64,000 bases of DNA. It comes from Daucus carota subsp. sativus. Lineage: Eukaryota; Streptophyta; Magnoliopsida; Apiales; Apiaceae. The notes below the pieces were generated by a model. It was given only the letters and a program-made list of their open reading frames with translations. It had not been told where the DNA came from and ran no database searches. Within the stretch, counting starts at the first letter, position 1. Each line of letters begins with the position of its first letter. The position numbers and the translations under genes are program-made. Of this stretch, positions 57,622 through 64,000 are shown in pieces. Location: NCBI RefSeq assembly GCF_001625215.2, contig NC_030386.2, positions 14,540,545 to 14,604,544 of the forward strand. The letters run 5' to 3'.

Positions 57622-59788
57622 CATGGTTGTTACGTCGGTAAGTCGAGTCGAGTCGACCGGAGTGTCCGGCAAGTCGAGTCGTGACTAGTCGTGACTAGTC
57701 GTAGACTAGTCGACACTAGTCGACAAAGTATAAAATTAGTAATTTTATATATATCTACATATTCTACACTTCTACACACAATTGACTGCACAAATAGGAT
57801 TATAAGAAGCAAAGTAAACTAAGACCTATAGCAAATCTTTGTAGTGTGAGGAAAGCCGTAGCAAATCTTGTAGCTGCTGTTCTCACAAGGTCTATCCCTA
57901 ATGTCTTCTCCCTCATTGCACTTAAGAGTCGACCTTGCCTATACACAAAGGTGGTTATATTTCTGCCATGTGTGATGGTTGAATCAAACTCCTTCAACTT
58001 GGCAATATCCTCTAACATTAGGTCTAAGCAGTGTGCGGCACAAGGAGTCCAATAAAGTGTAGGAATACGGCGACATAATAATCCTCCCGCGGCTTTAAAA
58101 TTAGCACCATTGTCTGTCACAACCTATATAATTATGTCATTACTCATTAGTATTCACCTAAACAACAATACTTAGAGATAATGTAAGAAATAAAGTAATT
58201 ATGTCATTAGTATATACCTGAACAACAATGTCTCTTCCAATCTCATCAATCTGTTTTTCAAACAGATTTGCCAACATAACAGCATCCTGAATTTCACTTG
58301 AAACATCAACTGATTTGAGGAAAAAGGTCCCCTCTGGACTGTTTACAAGGAAATTAATCAAGTGTCTCCCCCTCTTATCTGACCATCTATCAGACATTAG
58401 TGTACATCCATACTGCCTCCAAGCTTTTTCGTGTCTTTCCCTTAGCTTGTCTGTCTCTTTCTTTGCTTTCTCAAGTAGTGGAACCCGCAACTCATGATAG
58501 CTTGGCGGCTTTAAACCAGGTCCAAACTGCCCAATAGACTCAACCATAATCTCATAACTCCTAGAGTTTGCAGCATTGAATGGTATGCCACATTCATAGA
58601 AAAAGTTGGCTATATGCATTTTCACTCTATCCTTCTCTTCTTCAGATTTTGTGCAGTTTTCAATAGTTGTTTGAGATGGACCCTTGTTGTGTCTCTCCTC
58701 AACTACTTCTTCAGGTGTCTTTCGGATCATAGAAGATATCGACTTGGCTGATTTTGTTGCTGGTATTTGGAAAACATTCTTCCTTTTAGATGTTGTTTCC
58801 TCCTGGCTGCGCATATTAGAGGCAGCAGTAGATGCAGCTTGTACTGGAACCTCATCATCGTCAACATTCATATCATCATCCATTGTCACCGGCTTCTTCG
58901 CAACTTTATCAATATACTCCTTCATTTCTTTCTGAATTGCTGTTGTAGTTTTCAAACACATTGCTACATCCGGATATCCTCCCGCAAGGTGCTGCTTCAA
59001 TCTTCTTACCCCTGAACACACATTTTTTTTACAAAGGTTGCACTGCACCACATTTTTATTGTTCAAATCAGGCCAGAAACCGTATTTCCATCCCGGGTCA
59101 GTTGACTTGGCCTTCCGTTTAGGGTCTTTAAACGGATCATAATTAGGATCAGTTGGGTCAGTTGTGTCCCCCATTTTCTGTTATCCTGGAGGCTGGAACA
59201 TTGAACAATGAACAAAAAACAAAAAACAAGTGTATTAATTCCATTATCTGTTCAATAAGTGTGTGTGTAATATATATTGTTTGACTGTGTGTATATATAC
59301 ATACAACTATTCTGTGTATATATACATATATGACTCAGTGAGTCTGTGTATATATATGTGTTATGTATGTATAAATGAGTGTGGGTACTCTGTTTTTGCA
59401 AATAATATGAACCATACCTGTGAAAATTTGAAGTTGGAGGCCACTGGAGGTGAATTAGGGCGACTGGAGGCGATTCGATGCGCGACTCGTAGATCTGAGT
59501 TGAACTAGGGCGATTGAACCAGTCGGGCTTCTTTTAATACCTTGGGCTGGGTTTTTTTTTGCGAATCTGGGCTTTTTTTTCAAATCTGGGCTTTTTTTTA
59601 AAATCTGGAACCAGTCGGGCGACTGGGTCGACAAGTCCGTTCGACAAGTCGACCCAGTCGACCAGTCGGGTACCAGCCGAACGAAATCTTTACAAATAGC
59701 CAGTCGAGGAGGCCAGTCGACCGGCCTCCACCGACTGCTCGACTAGTCGTCGACTAGTCGCGACTAGTCGAGCGACGTAACAACCATG
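57622..59788 (-). mobile_element. hAT transposon, internally deleted, perfect 8 bp target duplication
   Basis: The ends CATGGTTGTTACGTCGG and, inverted, CATGGTTGTTACGTCGC are flanked by the exact repeat CTAGTCAC (57614-57621 and 59789-59796). GACTAGTCG motifs are clustered at both ends. It carries a partial transposase gene on the minus strand. Same family as 20192-21015. Confidence 0.95.
57839..59174 (-). pseudogene. Truncated hAT transposase (BED finger and DUF659-like region)
   Basis: Exons 59174-58218 and 58123-about 57839 join in frame (DIVVQ then VVTDNGANFKAAG). Order: acidic/Lys-rich start MGDTTDPTDPNYDPF, a BED-type zinc finger (CNLCKK...LKQHLAGG), a linker, the conserved block around SDRWSDKRGRHLINFLV, and the catalytic-core segment DNGANFKAAG..WTPCAAHCLDLMLEDI. 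The plant hAT family continues with RFATAFLTL and about 300 more residues including the C-terminal dimerisation domain. Here homology stops at RFATAFLTLQRF, about 220 bp from the element's end, so the 3' part of the gene was deleted. Probably not functional. Confidence 0.85.
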
Positions 59789-60334
59789 CTAGTCACTATT
59801 CCGTTCAAATCTACCGTTAACTTTAACTGTTTGAGCGGTAACTGTGTGTATATCAGTTTCTAACAGCTACTTTACCCACTGTGACCCCTCAAAAACTATG
59901 TATTATATTTTGAAATTATTTCTGAACATACACAATGATGTAAAAAAAATTTAAAATAATTTTAAAAATATAAATTTTCAGATTCTAAATCTAGATACAT
60001 ATTTTTAAAATTATTTTAAATTTTTTTTACATCGTTGTGTGTGTTCAGAAATAATTTCAAAATATAATACATAATTTTTGAGGGGTCAGAATGGATAAAG
60101 TAGCTGTTAGAAACTAATATACACACAGTTACCGCTCAAACAGTTAAAGTTAACGGTAGATTTGAACGGAATAGTGACTAAGGGTTACAACTTGCACGGG
60201 AATGTTAAGTTTAGGGTGCATATTGGCACGTTTTAAAGTTTAGGTACTAAACTGCGATTTGGAGCAAACTTAGGGGTTACAAAGTGTCATTAACTCTCTC
60301 TCTCTATATATATATATAAATAATCCTACTGTAC

Positions 60335-61015
60335 GAGAATCCAAAATGAAATAAAAACTAAAATTTACATATAATGAAAAGCCCAAAACAAGCTTAATTC
60401 TACCAAGCCCAGTTACATTTAGTGATTCCCACAGTTATATTTAGTAATTTTTCAGATTCAAATAGATATATCCAACCACCACCACTGATTCCGGTCACCA
60501 CCGACCTCCCACGATTTATTGCAACTAGGGGGCATTAATTGCTTTAATTTAAAACAATAATAATAAATGCATAGAGTTGTTTGGAAATTGTATAGTTTGA
60601 GAGCAGAAGAGAGTGAGTTTGTTGAAGAAGAAGCAGAATAATCAGATGATTAAGAAGGAAGCTTGTCACAAAAGAAAAAAGGAAAGAGGTTGGTGAGCAA
60701 AGGAGAAGGAAATTGGGAGTTGTGAATGGAGGTTGAGGTAGGGAAGAGGGAGGAAGGAAATGGTGCAACAACAGTTGTCGCAGAAGCTAATGGATTGGTG
60801 GTGTTTGGATTGGTGGGTCGCTCGGAGAAGGAGATGAGCGATGGTGTGGTGAAGTTGTGTTTGATCGGGAGTCGTGAATGGTGGGTGTGTTGGGTGGTAA
60901 ATAAAATAGTTAGATTTAAAAAGATTTTTGTGGTCCATATTCAGTTAGGTGTAAAAAATGAGTGGTTCATAGTAGTTTCTAGTTTCTATTCTAAATGTGG
61001 TTCCTATTTAATTAT
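60335..61015. repeat. Distant relative of the copy A/copy B element
   Basis: Its right end GTAGTTTCTAGTTTCTATTCT followed by TGGTTCCTATTTAATTA parallels the GGTTTCTAGTTTCTAGAATA..TGGTTTCTATTTGATCA ends of copies A and B. The middle has G-rich and CACC-rich blocks but no convincing gene. Confidence 0.4.
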
Positions 61016-61560
61016 ATATGTGTGTGTATTATGATATAGCAAAAAAGTTTAAAAGTAAATTTGCAAAAAACTTTCTTTTGCAAAATTATGGTTTTGCAAC
61101 TAAATGCGACAAAAAGTCAACCTCCAATACAATCGAAATCAAATTCATTATCTCTCGAAAAAAGCTGCTTTGAATTGCATTTGGTTGCAAATCGTACAAA
61201 GAAAAGTTGCATGTAGTTGCTTTTCGTTGTAAACCATATCTTTGCGATTGTTTCAAAAGATAGTAGAATCGCAAAAAAAAAATTAATTAGAAAAACCAAC
61301 ATAATTGGTGATTTCAAAAATAATTACATTATGTATATAAAAAAAAAGTATTAATAAATTTATTAGATACCTTTTTGTTTGTCCATAAAACTCTTTTTTT
61401 ACCTTACGGAATAAAGAAATCAATTTCACTATGTTACATGTTTGAATACCACGAATAAGTAAGTACGCAGTACTATATATGAATATTTGAAAAAATGGGA
61501 AAGTAAGTGAAGTTCTATTATGATCATCGACTTCTACAATGTTAACAATCAGTAGTGTAA
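61016..61560. other. Non-coding AT-rich region
   Basis: The minus-strand frame at 61283-61810 has no ATG at its first codon and no family I recognise. Short inverted TTTTGCAA / TTGCAAAA blocks lie near 61040-61100. Confidence 0.35.
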
Positions 61561-63540
61561 GAACGAAGCAAGCCACACGGCGACACTCAATCTTCAGGGG
61601 AAGTAGTTGAAGGTGCTGACGCAAACGTCTGGCAACCCTTTTGAATACCCCTAAATCAGGGTGTTCAAAACTCACAGAAATCAGTAAGATATTCATCCTC
61701 CAATCCTTCATTAACCCCCAAAAATTAACCTTCTTCCCCCGATATTTCCCAAACAGGAGTTCAAAATTTATTTCCTTTCGATCCAACCCATTTCTCACCG
61801 ACCGCCACACCCTAAAGGTTCTTTTCTATGAAGCGATCAGAGGAGTAAGTTTTGTGTATTGTTTTTCCTCTCTATTATATATTGCAATTTAACATTTTTA
61901 TTTTAGTGTTCTGTGGCTCTGCTGGCTTACAGTCTTCAGTCTTTACATTCAGCCTCTTCTGTCCTCTTAATATTTATTTTATTACTTTTTTAACAATTCA
62001 TATTGTGATGTATGTACATGTTTCTATGTATCAAGGCTATTCATTAGTTTAGGCATCTGTTTCTGATTTTATTTATATTTTAATTCTTGTTATTCCCTGA
62101 TTTATACACGGGTAGGAAACATCACTATGATAATTATATGTAATGTTATTATTGGTAAACACCAGTTACATAGAAACTCAATGTAGAAAATGTTGAGGCC
62201 ATTGATTATTGACCTGTGGATGAGAACAAATATTCTTTGCTGTTTAAACTTCAAAATAGAAGCTAGCAACTTGAACAACCATGCTTCTCAGACTTGTTGT
62301 GAGTTCTTTATAGTTAATCCAGGACACAAGCACCTCATCTTTATTTAATCCTCTTTAATCTTTGTCTTCTATCTAATTATAGAGTAACTTTCCTATATAT
62401 CAAGAGCACCAAAGTATGCAGCTGCTGTAGATGCTGGTTGGATTAACTTCTATTTCTTTTTGTCTTTGTTAACTATGTTCATTAACCTGTCTAGGTCGTT
62501 TATGCTTCTAGATGGTTCTTCGGCAGCCAGTAGATGGTCATGAAGAAAGTTGCGGATTGCTTCCAATATGTGACCAAACTCCCTATGTGTGGAGCCTTTT
62601 TAGTCATTTGTGTTGTGGATGATTTGTGATTTATTTCTCCCATTTACCACCAGTGATCGAGTGTTTCCATTGTTAAGCATCTGAAAGAAACAATTGTTTG
62701 CTTAATAGTTCCCTCCTTGAACGTTCTTGTACGTAAAATGGCCCTTGATCTGAGAACCTAGTGTTGGCTCTCAATGTTGTAAGATACTGCTGATTTGTTG
62801 ATTCATTATCGTTGTTACCAACAGCATATCTGCATCTTAAACCACATAGATCAGTACTAACCAACTGGGCAATATGTTTTGGCTTCATAGACATAGCCCT
62901 GAACCATTTTTTTTTTCCAGCTTCCCTTCTTATTCTACGTTAGTATCATTTGTCCAACTTTTCCCATGTCTACCAAGTTACCTGTACTGATAGTAAAATT
63001 GGCTTGAACCAGTTGGATTGTCAATAATAGACTTTTATGATTTTTCTTTTCTCGTCTGAGCCCAGGTAAAAAACACATATCATACTGTAGTAAAGAATAT
63101 TGTTGCAAAAATTTTATTGTATATATGGAAGTTATAAAAGCATTCGTCAGTAACAACTGTGATATCACCTATATGGGGTTGGAGGGGATTTTAGTTGTCA
63201 CAGTCACAGGGTTCTCCCACTGGGTTCGTAACCTCTGTGCTAAAAACCCCCGAAAGACTACACCTTTTTACTAATCCTGTTTGCCAAGATTCTGTTAAAA
63301 TGATATGAAATCCGAATAATGAATGATAATTACAATCAAGAACTCCTGTGACTCAAATATATAGGGAGAGATCACTGGAAGTATGTTAATTATGAATGAA
63401 ATATAATACTTATTTACAGTAAGAGCAAAAAGCAATCCATAATAAACACAGAACACGATCAAGGCTTAATGTACAAGCATACACTTAATATACAAAGTAC
63501 AAGTCATTGACAGAAAGAAAACATGATGGATAGATAATAT
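61561..63540 (+). other. Possible 5' exon of an unidentified plus-strand transcript, and flank
   Basis: From about 61690 the composition becomes CT-rich with no A/T runs, and ATGAAGCGATCAGAGGA at 61828 runs into a good donor (GTAAGT at about 61845). This looks like a leader or first exon. I could not find a convincing second coding exon: a 36-codon frame after CTAG at about 62510 has no recognisable content. The remainder reads like intron or intergenic DNA. Confidence 0.3.
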
Positions 63541-64000
63541 AGCAGATAGCTTCCTTGTTTTCAAAGGCAATTATGTTGAAATATAGCAACTTTGCAAGGT
63601 ACATTTGTTACATTATGAGCCTGTTCCACATTCCAATTCGATTTCATCTGCTCCCTCAGGCATGGCATGTATAGTGAAAGACTGATGCAACCTGCAAACA
63701 AGAGATTTAATAAAATAAAATATACAATAGAATATTTTCTTATGGTCTGAAGCATGATCGGAAATAAAATCAATGGAACTTATACCTTCTATGCACTGCC
63801 AGTCACAAATGGCCATCCTTCACTCTTCTTTCTCGGATTGTGACTCTTCTACATCTTCAGATTGCGACTCTTCTGAGGATATTGTACCTTCCTTTGACTG
63901 ACTAAGAGATTCATCTGCACAAGTGTGGAAGACAGAATGAGCTTCCTAAAAATATAATATTTGTCATCCTCAGATGTTGTAGTTATTGCAGTTCACAGTT
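63541..64000 (-). CDS. 3' end of an unidentified minus-strand gene (partial, runs off the window)
   Basis: An acceptor (TTTTTAG) precedes an exon at 63945-63786 that opens EAHSVFHTCADESLSQSKEG and continues into an acidic Ser/Gln/Glu tail (SEESQSEDVEESQSEKEE) before TGA at 63822-63820. A donor (GTATAA) follows 34 bases later, and an acceptor at 63692 starts a further exon, so the last intron would be in the 3' UTR. An alternative frame in that last exon (TIHAMPEGADEIELEC, then TAA) could be used by another splice form. I do not recognise the protein; its body lies to the right. Confidence 0.5.

Larger units (their letters stand above)
57499..60296. mobile_element. Foldback element (near-perfect inverted repeat) split by a hAT
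   Basis: With the hAT removed, this is one palindrome of about 620 bp. The left arm (57499-57621 plus 59797-59972) and the right arm (about 59999-60296) start GAGTTAATGACACTTTGTAAC and match almost base for base, separated by a loop of about 26 bases. The transcript would fold into a hairpin of about 300 bp. It has no coding capacity. Confidence 0.85.

Noticed and set aside
61283..61810. 175-residue minus-strand frame
   Set aside because: The first codon is GTG, the second half is hydrophobic low-complexity from AT-rich DNA, and I recognise no family; kept only as a remark.

Overview
This is a stretch of plant nuclear DNA, almost certainly from a eudicot. It is AT-rich, its genes are split by many introns with standard GT-AG borders, and it is full of short plant transposons. 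The encoded proteins match plant families I recognise. I cannot name the genus from the sequence. Coding joins below were assembled by hand from splice sites and reading phase, and every join closed in frame.

Six protein-coding genes are complete or nearly so. From left to right: (1) 594-7087 (+), a BAM4-type plastid beta-amylase-like protein, 10 exons, 522 aa. (2) 8208-16404 (-), a plastid-type RsmB-like rRNA cytosine-5 methyltransferase with an N-terminal NusB-like domain, 17 exons, 523 aa. (3) 18769-23740 (-), an Apd1/sucrase-ferredoxin-like protein with a Cys2His2 [2Fe-2S] site and a C-terminal membrane tail, 5 exons, 424 aa. (4) 25895-29406 (+), a secretory aminoacylase-1-type M20 peptidase, 4 exons, 446 aa. 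(5) 33250-36722 (-), a DUF1666 protein, 4 exons, 448 aa. (6) 44656-54205 (+), a membrane RING-CH (MARCH-like) E3 ligase, 6 exons, 256 aa, with one 5.8 kb intron. The last exons of a seventh gene (-) enter at the right edge. These look like unrelated housekeeping genes; I see no operon-like or biosynthetic cluster logic.

The rest is accessory DNA. Recognisable items: a hAT family with CATGGTTGT ends, present as an 824 bp copy in a gene intron and as a 2.2 kb copy with a truncated transposase, both with perfect 8 bp target duplications; two different hAT-type elements side by side sharing three copies of the same 8 bp target; Tourist-like (TTA/TAA target) and Stowaway-like (TA target) MITEs; a TRIM-like LTR element; a Helitron-like 3' end; a foldback element split by a hAT; two separate plastid rpoB fragments; and a frameshifted fragment of a membrane-protein gene inside the RING-CH intron.

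I found no new multi-gene system. The most interesting signals are the nested transposon histories with readable empty sites, the paired rpoB fragments, splice sites embedded in repeats, and an apparently retained second catalytic glutamate in a beta-amylase from a lineage regarded as inactive.
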